Positions 9,188-18,309 of a stretch of DNA of 19,916 bases are shown piece after piece. The DNA lies in contig RBNI01002051.1 of the NCBI GenBank assembly GCA_003990745.1, forward strand, positions 1-19,916, read 5' to 3'. The position numbers and the translations under genes were made by a program. The notes beneath the pieces were generated by a model. That model was given only the letters and a program-made list of their open reading frames with translations. It made no database searches and was not told the origin of the DNA. This DNA is from Jimgerdemannia flammicorona. Lineage: Eukaryota > Mucoromycota > Endogonomycetes > Endogonales > Endogonaceae. Every line of letters starts with the position of its first letter. Position 1 is the first letter of the stretch.

Positions 9188-10289
9188 CCTCAATCTGAAT
9201 TGATGTACAAACCAAAGAAGTCTCTAAAGATTGAGCATTAGTCCTCTTATTCCCACTCTGGTCCACTTTCCAATATAAAGATTGATTGGTATGCTTGTCA
9301 GACTAAACCTGAAGAATCTGAGTTTACTACTAAGTTCAAGGAAGAACTTCACCACCTTTTGAAGAGAAATCCTTGGTTTGCTTGCCAGATAAGCCTGAAG
9401 ATTTCTACCTTTCTGCTACCTAAGAGAAAGCTGCCTTGCTCAAATGAGTTTCTGATGCAACTTTGCAGTAAATATGTTTGCACAAATAAAGTCAGTCTTT
9501 GATGCAACTTTGCCAAGAGACTCTTTCCCAAAGCCACCAGTTATATTTCTCAGTTGAAACTGCTGTTTTCAAGTTATCTGCATTCCCAGAGAACCCTGCT
9601 GATTCAGGAAGAATCTGCAACATCTGAGTTATCTAAGTTATCCAAGTTATCTATACCACCCGAGTCATTAGTTTGTTCCCAGTGAGCCCAAGAAGAATCT
9701 ACCACCAGCATTATTCCTAGTAAGTCAATTCAGAAGAACTGCTGAGTTATTATTCTCAGAAGCCTGCCAATTTAGGAGAATCTATGCCAAATCAAGAAGC
9801 CTGCATAAGGAGCCTGCTGCACCACACAGAGACTATCATGCTATATAAGATATTGTTACACAGAAATTACATAATTTTGGAGATTGTTGTGCTATACAGA
9901 GATTGCCTATCACTCAAGAAAGATAACTGCTAAATTGCCAGACCATCACAGAGATCATTGTGTTAAAGACAAAATTCTACCAATTTCCAGTTGACCTAAG
10001 AAGGAAACTCATTCACACACAAATCACTGCTATACCCAGAGAACTATCCCAATAAGAAAATCCACATAAATCACCTGCCATATGAACAGAGGAACTACTA
10101 CTGTATCCAGATTGACTATTATACCACTAAACACCAAGGACCTCAGAAATCTTTGAACATTTTATTGCTTTTGACAAAGTAACTGGGGGCTTAAGCCAAA
10201 CTACACCAACCCCCAACTTTGTAATTTGCCTCCATTGAGCCAGGCACTTTACATTTGAAGGCTCAACTGAGAATATTTCAAATTGATAT

Positions 10290-10610
10290 AACTTTTCAGC
10301 TCACAAGAACCCACAGTCAAACTAGATATATTTGATACAACACCAATCTCTGTCACCATAGAAGAACTAGTTATTATCAGCATCCAGACAGGAAGAGAAG
10401 TAATCACCTCAAGACTTACCAACTACCCAGTATCAGAAGGATTCCAACCAGAACTAGAAGCCAGTATAGCCCAGAATTTCTAACCAGATCAACTAGACAA
10501 CATAGATGGCCCTGCTGGACAACTTGAAGAACTTGTATAAGAACTAAAAGATCCCATTACACAAGCCCAAAGATCTTACAGCCAGATATCCCATATCAGT
10601 CCTATCAATC
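10290..10610 (+). pseudogene. Element II N-terminal polyprotein segment
   Basis: The frame is open after TAA at 10289 and reads LFSSQEPTVKLDIFDTTPI, then SVTIEELVIISIQTGREV and on to 10600, with two in-frame TAA codons. The 'TPIS(V/L)T.EEL' block recalls segments near Gag or protease in fungal gypsy polyproteins (general family knowledge, not verified). It is the portion duplicated in inverted orientation at 8460-8845. A frame change near 10600 leads into the Gag segment. No ATG start is evident, and the original start may be mutated. Confidence 0.5.
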
Positions 10611-11100
10611 TTGTCAATAGAACCTTTACCACAAGCCCTTGCAGAATTAGAAGTAGTTCCTACAAGAATACCTAGGCTCATTCTACTTCATTCAAGGTCC
10701 AGAACCCCATCCTCAAGATATCCAAGCACTCTCATTTCCAGTAACATTTCAGAAAGTGAATCTGAATCAGAATCAGGACCAGAACCAGAATTAGAAAAAA
10801 GTGATAATGAAATGACCACCTCACTGCCAATCTTTGCAGGATATCTGGAGGAAGACCCCAGAGAATTCCTTGATGGAATTGAAGGAATTGCAGCCCTGAG
10901 AAATCTCTCAGATGAAAGAAAAATTGGTATCTACAAGGCCCAGCTCAGAGAACCAGCCAGAGGAATTTTCCACTGAACAGCAAATGACTCACACTCAGAA
11001 CTGGTAAGACAAATATAAGCAGCAGTATCCTATGAGCTGGAATACATAGCCATGGTCTACTGGCTCATAGAAAAGTTTGCAGGAAATGAAACCTGCTAGA
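10611..11100 (+). pseudogene. Element II Gag, acidic linker and capsid start
   Basis: The longest open piece (to 10976) contains a Ser/Pro/Arg-rich stretch, then an acidic run of alternating Glu and Ser (ESESESES, about 10755-10780), then the capsid-like start LPIFAGYLEEDPREFLDGIE, followed by YKAQLREPARGIF. This matches the beginning of the retrotransposon Gag fold ('F.G....' then 'L.G.A...'). TGA at 10974, TAA at about 11016 and TAG at about 11096 break the frame. At about 11100 the reading frame moves to the one used downstream. The piece starts with TTG and has no ATG, so the codon at 10611 is not an authentic start. Confidence 0.65.
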
Positions 11101-11140
11101 ATCCATCATGGGGATGAAGATGAATCTTAGATAATCACTC

Positions 11141-11870
11141 AGAGCCTTCTTTATAAGAATCCAGAAGAGAATGTATGCTGCCAGGTTCAATGCCACCAAC
11201 CAAGACATCATAGGTGCAATGACCTTCATAAATACAATTCCCTCAAACATTGCCAAGCATGTTCACACCTTAGACATCAGAAGATCTGAAGAGCAAGTAG
11301 ATGTAGCCCAAGGATTCTTTGATATCAGACAAGGAACTACCTGGAGTGACTATGACAAAAAAGAAGATAAAGAAGACATCCTGATCAAAGCCCTATAAGG
11401 CCTCCTCCAAGAACAAGAAAGGTCCAAAGAAAGAAGGCCAGCCAAGGAAGAAAAGAAGGACAGGAGTGAAATCCAAGAACTCAGCTCCAAGTTGGACCAA
11501 TTGGTTAAAGAGATTGAAAAACTCACCATATGTGAAAATCAGAGCTACCAAGACAACAGAGGATACCCACCATAGAGGAGCCAAGGTTATCCACCCTGAG
11601 ATAATAGGAGCTATCAGTAAGAAGAAAGAAGATATCCTATCCAAGACAGAGCCCAAGTCTAATGCTTCTACTGTGGATAATTCAGACACTATACTATTGA
11701 ATGTGACAACAAAAGAAGTGACCAAAGAGACTCAGAACCACCAAACCAAAGGAATGATAATTGGTACAAGAAGACTGAAGCTCATTCTGTTGAATATTTC
11801 AAGGAAGCAAGCAACAGTGAAGACTACAGTGACCTAGACTTGTACTCTACCAAGGTTACCACTCAGAAAA
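11141..11870 (+). pseudogene. Element II Gag C-terminal part with CCHC zinc knuckle
   Basis: The frame reads RIQKRMYAARFNATNQDI and continues through a Lys/Glu-rich, probably coiled-coil region (about 11400-11530). It reaches a zinc knuckle at 11663-11704: C-F-Y-C-G-(stop)-F-R-H-Y-T-I-E-C. The CX2CX4HX4C spacing is intact, and only one internal codon has become TAA. The knuckle binds element RNA during packaging in this family. The same frame continues through an acidic, Lys/Pro-rich region into the protease, so Gag and protease were encoded in one frame here. In-frame stops at 11396, 11572 and elsewhere show decay. Confidence 0.8.
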
Positions 11871-12640
11871 CAGTCTATCCAGCAGAGAAAAGGAAGAGAC
11901 CTGTAGAAAGACCATCCAGGAATATCAGCAGAAGAATCATCCAAAAAGAAGACAAAGAACATGAAGAGGAGCAAGTAGAAACACCTCTCTGAACCCCCTC
12001 ACCTTTTGTCCCCAAGACAAATGAGCTGTCACCAGCAGATGAAGAAATGGAACAAAAAGAATGGGAACCTGTTGCTCCAAAGCCCAAGAAGAAGTATACC
12101 CCAAAGACCATGCTCAGAGACATCTACAATGAAGTCTGGCAGAAGATTCAAGAAGCCAAGATGGAGGTCCCCCTTCTGTAGTTCCTGCAACTGATACTAG
12201 CTAGAGTTTGAAACAAATTACTAAGGACCATCAGGTCCAGCACTGGCTGAGTTCTGATACCACAATAAGAGCCAGCTTCCATCTCTATCCAAGCTGCAGA
12301 AAGACATGTCAGCACCTATCTACATGGAGATATTGGAGGACAAAAGGTGAAAATCCTCATAGACACAGGAGCAGGTATCTGTATTATTGCCAAACTGTTC
12401 CTGGATACTCTCCAATGGCCCATTAATAGACCATCTAACCTCAGCATCATAGTAGCAGATGGAGCCCGAACTCAACCCCTTGGAGAAGTATGAAACATCA
12501 CCATCTCTCTTAGATACATTCAGTTCTCCATTCCAAAAGTAGTTGTAACTGAAGCTGTCACCTATGCCATGATCCTTGGCACCAACTGGATGAAGGAAAT
12601 GAATGCAGTTTGACTATTGAGGCAAGAAGTACAGATTTAA
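11871..12640 (+). pseudogene. Element II linker and retropepsin protease
   Basis: After a charged, Pro/Lys/Glu-rich linker (to about 12180), the frame reaches the aspartic protease core. ILIDTGAGICIIAK spans about 12353-12394, with the catalytic Asp intact (GAC at 12362-12364). Then come VADGARTQPLGEV, and YAMILGTNWMKEMN near 12565-12605, which is the usual 'ILG..W' end block. Stops occur at about 12180, 12208, 12494 and 12614. Unlike elements I and III, this copy retains Asp rather than Glu in the active-site loop. The protease comes before the dUTPase, the reverse of elements I and III. Confidence 0.85.
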
Positions 12641-12659
12641 GGTGACCAGCTATGAGTAA

Positions 12660-13880
12660 TTAAAGAAGAAGAAGAAGGTTACTATCCAGAAAGAATATGC
12701 CAGCAGTGAAGAGTCTACTATATAGGAGGAGGAAGAATCTGAAGATGGAAATGATCACAGACTCAATCCCCAAATTAACCTGGTGGATGACAGACCAGAA
12801 GACAATATATGGGTCAAGAACACTGTCTCCATTACCATTGGAGTCATTGCAGAAGAGATCAAAGGATGCCCCACCTGCCTCAAGAGACACAAGTGTTCCA
12901 AGCACTCCTCCAAGATTATTGGGACAAGGAATTCGCCTGGCACAGCCTGCCCTGAGTGCAGAAGAAAAAAGAAGAAATGCAGATATGTTCCAGAGACACC
13001 TGCAGCTAAAGCTGCAGAAGTATAAGTAATTTGGGGCCAAGAATCATCTAAGAAAGAAGAAGTTCCTGACCAAGAAGTTTCTGAACAAGAAGTATCTGAA
13101 GAAGAAGAGGTCCCCAAACTCATTCCCTGGGATGACTCTTACTGGAGACCACCTGAAGACAATGATCCATGAAATATAGAAGAAGGACCCAGCATAATTC
13201 CCATTATTCCTAAGAAAGAAATTCACCAAGAAAGGGCATTTCAGCTAGGAAGATGTCCACACCAAGTGATCTTCCACTCTCTCTGAGACTACTGCTATCA
13301 GTATTATCTACTAGACTAGTAAGAAAGACAGAGACCCCAAAGACCAGAACCCCCAACTATAGTCACACAAGCAACTATCTTTCAAGAAGTTACCACAAGA
13401 TTACAAAGTTGATTTAGAGGACAAAGTTTCTTCACCTAAACAGAAATATACTCCTTGTCTACTCTTCCTCCAACTTATGACCAAGATGGATACTGATTTC
13501 TGAGACAATAAGAAATCAATAACTGGGAACATCATTTCTGAGTAATGGAATATTGTAACCATAAAAGACACCCAGACTGCTGAGACTGCAGACATCAGAA
13601 GATTCACCTCAGTCATGATGTTGCAACCCACACCTTAAAGAGAGGAGATAACAGAAGCTAGATCTGAAAAAGCCAGACCAAGAAGCCAGAAAGAAGGACC
13701 CTCAAGATCTATGATTTAAGAGAAGACATCCTAGCTCTCATTAGACATGCAACCTGCCAAGAATGAGTAGAAGATGCCGCCAACTTCATGGAAGCCCTAG
13801 ATCCTACAGAGAGAAGAGGCATCAACTATCTCCAAGACAGCCAAATGGCCACACCTCAACCTCAGAGCCTGGAGGCTCTC
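12660..13880 (+). pseudogene. Element II Cys-rich insert of unknown function
   Basis: About 1.2 kb lie between protease and dUTPase in a single frame with scattered stops. One cluster reads CX2CX5C (12867-12896), then 17 residues, then CX2CX6C with C-P-E-C-R-R-K-K-K-K-C (12948-12980). This closely recalls the fungal Zn2Cys6 binuclear cluster, although the spacings are not canonical. A run of Glu/Val/Pro follows (13020-13150). A second Cys/His group lies near 13554-13613, and a conserved-looking block LREDILALIRHATCQ, then DAANFMEALDPTER, lies near 13708-13810. I do not recognise a standard gypsy domain. It could be a nucleic-acid-binding module captured from a host gene, or an extended Pol linker. 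Confidence 0.55.
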
Positions 13881-13944
13881 TGCTAGTGGAGCTTCAGCCC
13901 AAGGATAGCCCAAACTCAGTAAGAATATTTCCCAGTATGCCCTG

Positions 13945-14345
13945 CTATATCCCAAGGCCAAACCTCTGACCAAAACCCACTCAGAAGATGTAGAATATAA
14001 TCTTCACAGTCTGGAGGATGAATCTATCAAGCCTGGAAAAACATTCATAATCGGAACTGGACTGGCCATGCAACCACCCCAAGGAGCTTACATCCAACTG
14101 ACCTCAAGATCAGGACTTACCAGACAAGGAATAACTGTAGAAGGAGGAACTATTGACTCAGGATATATAGGTGAAATCAAGGTCATTTTACACAATAGTA
14201 ATATAGAATGACACTGAATCATTAGAGGACAGAAGATTGCTCAAGCAGTCTTCATAAAGGTCAAGACCTCACAATTACAAAAAGTCTTCAAATTGACCAA
14301 AGGAATAAGACAAGCCAAAGGATTTGGAAGTATAGACAAGAAGGA
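13945..14345 (+). pseudogene. dUTPase domain of gypsy element II
   Basis: All five motifs of the trimeric dUTPase family are present in one frame. Motif 1 is EYNLHS (13993-14010), where the usual Asp reads Asn (AAT, a G-to-A change). Motif 2 is SRSGL (14104-14118). Motif 3 is GGTIDSGYIGEIKV, with the catalytic Asp at 14155-14157. Motif 4 is GQKIAQAVF (about 14230-14256). Motif 5 is KGFGSID (about 14317-14337). Two TGA codons flank a His between motifs 3 and 4, probably former CGA or TGG. About 115 residues separate motif 1 from motif 5, a normal spacing. It is in a different frame from the Cys-rich insert and from RT, so indels flank it. It lies after the protease and before RT. Confidence 0.88.
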
Positions 14346-14369
14346 AGTACATCTCCTTCAAGTCAACCA

Positions 14370-14730
14370 CCTCAAAAGGTCTCCCAGCACATGTACTGCC
14401 AACTAGTCGAACTGCACAAGAATCTCATCCTAGAGCCTGGAGAACAAACCACCTTCGAAATCTTTACACCACCTGACCCCAGAAATATTTTCTTTGAACC
14501 CAAGGAAGATATCTCATACCTGGACATAGAGAGACACACATTCCCTGATAAGATGAATCCAGTATACTCCTGAGCAACCAACCAAAGTTGGGAAACCATC
14601 ATCTTACTTAAAGGAACCATCATAGGACATCTAGTGCCTTTTCTTAGTCAAACTCATAGAGAATTTTATAAACTAAACTTATCAGGAAACAGCAAAAGGT
14701 CTCAGAAGAAAGGAAAGGCCCCTCTGTAAC
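14370..14730 (+). pseudogene. Element II linker between dUTPase and RT
   Basis: The frame reads CQLVELHKNLILEPGEQTT, then FEIFTPPDPRNIFFEPKED, then SYLDIERHTFPDKMNPVYS, a TGA at 14571, and on to LLKGTIIGHLVPF near 14605-14640. The 'L.PGE' and 'G..IG.L.P' elements resemble the beta-rich post-protease segment that precedes RT in several gypsy polyproteins. It is one frame away from both neighbours. No enzyme motif is present. A structural or processing role is a guess. Confidence 0.5.
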
Positions 14731-14740
14731 CCAGGAGACA

Positions 14741-15770
14741 GTGAAGCCTTCCACCAATATTGAAGAAGAATTGACACTCCAACAACTACAACAACTAGTA
14801 GAACTTCTCAATAAATATCAAGCTATCTTCACTACTGATTATGGCAACCTGCCATATAATCCATCATATCACCACAGCATCAATATAGGAAATGCAACAC
14901 CCATCCAGCAGAAACCCTATAGAATACCCCATCACTTAAAAACATTCGAAAAGGAGCACATTTAAGAACTCTTAGACAATGGAGTTATCCGACCCTCTAA
15001 CAGCTCTTGGACCAGCCCTGTACTTATTGTACCAAAGAAAGGAGGATAGAGACTCTGTATAGATTACAGAAAACTCAATACAGTCACCAAAAAGGATGCC
15101 TATCCTTTGCCCAGAATCAATGACCTTTTGGACCAGTTACAAGATGCCAGATACTTCTGCAGTATGGACCTTTTTGCAGAATTCCATGAAATCCTCATGG
15201 ATTCTAATGACATTCAGAAGACAGCCTTCCTTGCTCTAGAAAAACTGTTTGAATACCTCTGAATGCCCTTTGGACTTTGCAATACACCCCCCACCTTCTA
15301 GAGGATGATGAACTCAGTCTATACCCCCTTGATATACTACTGCCTGATTGTATATATAGAGGATTCCAGCATCTATTCAGTAAATTTCCAAGAACACCTG
15401 CACCACCTAGAGGAATTATTCAAGCTCACCTGCAAAAACCACCTGAGACTGAATATAAAGAAATGCTACTTCAAAACAGAAACTTGAATTCCTTGGATTA
15501 ATAGTTTTGAAAGAAAGAACTCATACAGATCTGAAGAAAACTGAGAAGATCAACAACAGATCAGTATCCAAGACCCTGAAGGAAATACTGTTATTTCATA
15601 TACTAGTATTCTACTACAGAAGGTTCATCAAGAACTTCACCCAAATCACTACCCTAATCTGAGTCCTTCTCAAGAAAGAAATATCTTATAAATGGACAGA
15701 ATCATAAGTGAAAGCCTTCAAGGAACTCAAGAACTGCATGACCACAGCACTAATCCTTATATGCCCCAAT
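14741..15770 (+). pseudogene. Element II reverse transcriptase
   Basis: This is a gypsy-type RT with its motifs in order: ELLDNGVIRPSNSSWTSPV, VPKKGG(stop)RLCIDYRKLN, DAYPLPRINDLL, SMDLFAEFHEI (first catalytic Asp at 15167-15169), MPFGLCNTPPTF, and the active-site box YIED at 15353-15364 in place of YIDD. Then come HLHHLEELFK and NIKKCYF. TAG at 15047-15049 stands where Trp is expected (TGG to TAG), and other stops lie at about 14963, 15260 and 15299. A one-base frame change at about 15481 continues in another frame through 'LEFLGLIV' and 'YYRRFIKNFTQITTL'. Asp to Glu in YIED would be expected to impair polymerisation and is not a C-to-T type change. Confidence 0.92.
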
Positions 15771-16150
15771 CTACAGAAGCCAATCATCTTGTATACAGAT
15801 GCTTCTAAAGATGGCCTAGGAGCAGTTCTAGTCTAAGAAGGACCTGACCAGCAGTACTATATGATAGCTTATGCAAGCTGAGCTATCAATTAGCAGCAGA
15901 TGAACTATGGTAGCACTAAACTAGAATACCTTGCAGTCATATGGGCAGCCACTCTGTTCAAGCATTACCTCATTGGAAAAGATTCACCCTGATGATAGAC
16001 CATGTAGTCCTCAAATGGCTATTCAACTACAAGAAACCTACTGGAATCTTGGCCCACTGGATCCTTATCCTTCAGGATTACAAAATCACCATTATTCACA
16101 CAGCAGGGAAAGCTCACAACAATGTTGATGTACTTTCCTGCCAGTCCTAA
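15771..16150 (+). pseudogene. Element II RNase H
   Basis: The domain reads PIILYTDASKDGLGAVLV with the first catalytic Asp, then TKLEYLAVIWAATLFKHYL with the catalytic Glu. After a one-base frame change at about 15972 it reads FTLMIDHVVLKWLF with the third acidic residue, and HTAGKAHNNVDVLS, the C-terminal 'H..G..N..D.LS' block. This is the standard RNase H of gypsy Pol that removes RNA from the RNA/DNA hybrid. TAA/TGA codons occur at about 15835, 15880 and 15892. Both frame changes in RT/RNase H fall in short A runs, consistent with replication slippage after the element died. Confidence 0.9.
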
Positions 16151-16189
16151 TGAATTAGAAGAAGAGTGTCCTGAGGAACTATACCCTAA

Positions 16190-16356
16190 AGGAAGCTCCT
16201 CAGACCATCAAGGCACAAGAAGATCTCATCCAAAAAGAACATCAGAAAGCCCACCAGGGATAGGCAAATATAGAAGAGAAGTTGCAAACAATACACCAAT
16301 ATTAGCCCAACCTCAGAACAAAAGTCCAAAATATACTCAAGAAATATGATACCTGC
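16190..16356 (+). pseudogene. Element II integrase zinc domain, truncated
   Basis: The frame reads EDLIQKEHQKAHQG (His codons at 16240 and 16252), then NIEEKLQTIHQY(stop)PNLRTKVQ, then LKKYDTC ending at 16356. This is the HHCC zinc-binding N-terminus of gypsy integrase, with 'YWPN.R..V' changed to a stop (TGG to TAG) and the CDTC motif changed to YDTC (TGT to TAT). The sequence stops being integrase exactly after TGC at 16354-16356, where the LTR of element III begins with TGTAG. The catalytic DDE domain should continue after element III, outside this window. Confidence 0.85.
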
Positions 16357-16819
16357 TGTAGTAATTTCACAGTCATATTTAGTCTTAGTATATTTTCACA
16401 TCTTATAGTTAATCTTTTCTTGTCATTTCTTGAAAATTCTACTATGTTCTGCCACCTTCTACTTGCTTAGAAACCTTCTCTTAGCACCCAGATACTACTA
16501 GAACATTCTTGTCTTTTCTTGGTGCCAAGTATCTTGTCTTAGCTAGTCGTAGAACCTTTCAGCATATTGTAGAATAGTATTAGTCAGCTTTGTGAGAACC
16601 TATTTTTTGGCATTTCTCTTTCTTTCCAAGATCCTTCCAGATCTTTCTTTCAGATCATGTTTAAATATCCTTGTTCTCTGCCTGAATAAAGCTCAGAATA
16701 TTTTCTCCCAGAAATCCTTCAAGAATACTTGAACCTTTAAGTATCTCTTCAAGCTACTTTAGGCCAACTAGAACTTCCAGATTTAGCTACTTCCTCTTAA
16801 AGAAACTAGAACCATTACA
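16357..16819 (+). repeat. 5' LTR of element III
   Basis: The LTR is 463 bp, starting TGTAGTAAT and ending ACCATTACA, so the ends form the TGTA...TACA inverted terminus typical of LTRs. Its left edge coincides with the break in element II integrase, and its right edge is one base before a primer-binding site. Inside are a TATA-like TTTAAATAT at 16660-16668 and AATAAA at 16685-16690. The 3' LTR partner is outside the window, so the call rests on termini, boundary and PBS. Confidence 0.85.
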
Positions 16820-16820
16820 C

Positions 16821-16833
16821 TGGTAGCAGCAGT
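16821..16833 (+). promoter_or_regulatory. Primer-binding site of element III
   Basis: TGGTAGCAGCAG follows the LTR end after a single C. The TGGTA start pairs with the CCA end of a tRNA, in the manner of fungal elements primed by initiator tRNA-Met. The exact tRNA cannot be named from this window. First-strand cDNA synthesis would begin here. Confidence 0.7.
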
Positions 16834-16908
16834 GTTGTTACACCTTGCCTTATTAAGAAACCTCAAACAAATTCGGAAACCAGTTACAAATAGTCACATG
16901 AACCCGAA

Positions 16909-17880
16909 ATGAGCCATGAAGAGTCAGTCTACCAGCCAGACCCCTCTGCTACAGAAGAAGCAGGAGGACAGCAACTTGGCATAGAGGATATGGTCAATGC
17001 TATGGCCCACCAAATCCAAGAGCTTCAAGTACAACTAGAACAGCAGAAAACACAAACTGCAAGTACATCACATTCTGCCATAGCATTAGTCAGTTTTAAG
17101 CCACTCAAGCCAGATACCTTCAACAGTCATCAAGGAGGACTATCTACAGATGCATGGACCATCCAGTTGGACCAATACTTCAAGCTTACAAAAATGGAAG
17201 ATAACATGCAAGTCCAATTTGCTGCTACAATCTACTGAGGAAATGCAGCTATATAGTGGTACAATCATATCTTGGTTACCTCTGTATACTCATATGTATG
17301 AATCAGAGACTGGGAAGCCTTCTAGAGAGCCCTTTACAAGCAGTTCAAGCCTGCTAATGCTACCAAACTAGCCAGAGATAAGCTAGTGAACATCAAGCAA
17401 CTCAAGTCTGTACAAAGCTACAGTGTACAATTTCTGTCAATCCTACTCAAGCTACCAGTAATATCTGAGGACAAAAAGATAGACTACTATGTCCAAGGTC
17501 TGAAGAGAAACACACAAGTCAAGGTTGAGCTAGAAGAGCCCAAAAACCTTGATGAAGCCATGAGAATTGCTGATAGGTTTGATGTCATTACCCTTGGTAA
17601 CTGCTTTGAACCAGAACACTACAAGAAGAACCACTTCAAGAACTGCCATAAGAACCAACTAAGGACAGTTGGTCTGGCACCAATAGACCTAGACACCATG
17701 AACAAAAAGAACACCAAGCTTACCCCTGAAGAAAAGGACAGCCTAAAGAAATCTGGAGCCTGTTTTTTCTGTTACCAAATAGGATATATTGCAACCAAAT
17801 ATCCTAGAAAGAATAGCAAATCCTCAAGACTAGTCACTGTATTGTCTAAGGATAAATCTGTCAACCCCACCACTAGTTAA
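16909..17880 (+). pseudogene. Element III Gag with mutated zinc knuckle
   Basis: The ATG at 16909 gives MSHEESVYQ, 76 bases after the primer site. A Gln-rich helix (MAHQIQELQVQLEQQK) leads to the capsid region: FKPLKPDTF, then WYNHILVTSVYSYV, RALYKQFKP, KLVNIKQLKSVQSYSVQF and DEAMRIADRFD. This follows the retrotransposon Gag pattern. PIDLDTMN and LTPEEKDSLKK precede the zinc knuckle at 17761-17802, which reads C-F-F-C-Y-Q-I-G-Y-I-A-T-K-Y. The expected His and last Cys are both Tyr (CAT to TAT and TGT to TAT), so the knuckle has been lost through two transitions. Stops at 17236, 17254, 17299 and 17323 interrupt the capsid. Confidence 0.88.
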
Positions 17881-17925
17881 CCTGAGCTCAAGATCAAAAA
17901 GCTTCATCTGAAGGCCCAGACTCCT

Positions 17926-18300
17926 TAATATCAGACTGGAGGAGCTATTGGTCTTGACCTACACTCAGTCAAACAAGTCACTATTCCAGCCAAGGGCCGA
18001 ACTCTGGTGCTTACTGGAATTACAGTTCTATGTCCTGAAGGACATTATGTCAGAATTGCACCATGATAAGAACTCAGTGACAAACTTCATTTGGATGTAG
18101 GTACTGGTATCAATGACCCAGACTTTTGAGAACAAGTTCAAGTTCTACTTATCAACCAGAAGGATCAAGACTACACAGTCAAGGAAGGAGACTGAGTTGC
18201 ACAAATAATCCTAGCAAAAGCTAGTCAACTCAAGATTACAGAAGTCTAAGAACTCTCTGAAACTAAATGAGATTAAAAAGGTATTGGTAGCACTGATCAA
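17926..18300 (+). pseudogene. dUTPase domain of gypsy element III
   Basis: The same frame as Gag continues into a dUTPase. Motif 1 is AIGLDLHS (Asp at 17956-17958). Motif 2 is degraded to IAP(stop)(stop)ELSDKL (about 18055-18085). Motif 3 is DVGTGINDPDF(stop)EQVQV, where the expected 'FRG' became stop-Glu (CGA to TGA, GGA to GAA). Motif 4 is GD(stop)VAQIILA (about 18190-18220). Motif 5 is KGIGSTD (about 18277-18297), resembling the family's GFGST. All five motifs can be located, about 120 residues in total. It lies between the zinc knuckle and the protease, like element I and unlike element II. It is inactive in this copy because of the stops. Confidence 0.85.
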
Positions 18301-18309
18301 GCAGCAAGT

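Larger units (their letters stand above)
8850..10289 (+). other. LTR and leader-like region upstream of element II
   Basis: About 1.4 kb has no credible ORF. It holds an array of dyad boxes (9002-9096), a TATA-like box with nearby AATAAA (9156-9187), short direct repeats (GTTATCTAA-type at 9628-9654; a 14-mer repeated at 9453 and 9500), and diverged 'CAGAGAT..TTGTGCTA' words around 9830-9960. By position it should contain the 5' LTR and untranslated leader of element II. I could not fix the LTR ends. Possible primer-binding sites are TTGGTATGC near 9287 and TGGGGGCTTAAGCC near 10184, neither convincing. Confidence 0.4.
10290..16356 (+). mobile_element. Gypsy-type retrotransposon II coding body, 3' end interrupted
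   Basis: Gag, zinc knuckle, protease, a Cys-rich insert, dUTPase, linker, RT, RNase H and integrase start follow each other on the + strand. The order PR-RT-RNase H-integrase defines Ty3/gypsy. Reading-frame switches occur near 10600, 11100, 12650, 13900, 14370, 14720, 15481, 15972 and 16150, and many TGA/TAG/TAA codons stand where Arg, Gln or Trp is expected. The element is therefore dead. It ends abruptly inside the integrase zinc domain, where the LTR of element III starts. The remaining integrase and 3' LTR should lie beyond element III, outside the window. Confidence 0.9.

Noticed and set aside
10176..10200. TGGGGGCTTAAGCC as primer-binding site of element II
   Set aside because: It starts with TGG, but no LTR end in CA abuts it and no matching tRNA is certain. 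I left it as a possibility only.
11393..11725. A 110-codon hydrophobic open frame on the - strand
   Set aside because: It is the antisense of the Lys/Glu-rich Gag region, which gives Phe/Leu/Ser-rich shadows. The + strand carries the intact CCHC spacing.
12660..13123. Two open frames on the - strand, over 120 codons each
   Set aside because: They are shadows of the Lys- and Cys-rich element II insert. They have no motifs and overlap each other.
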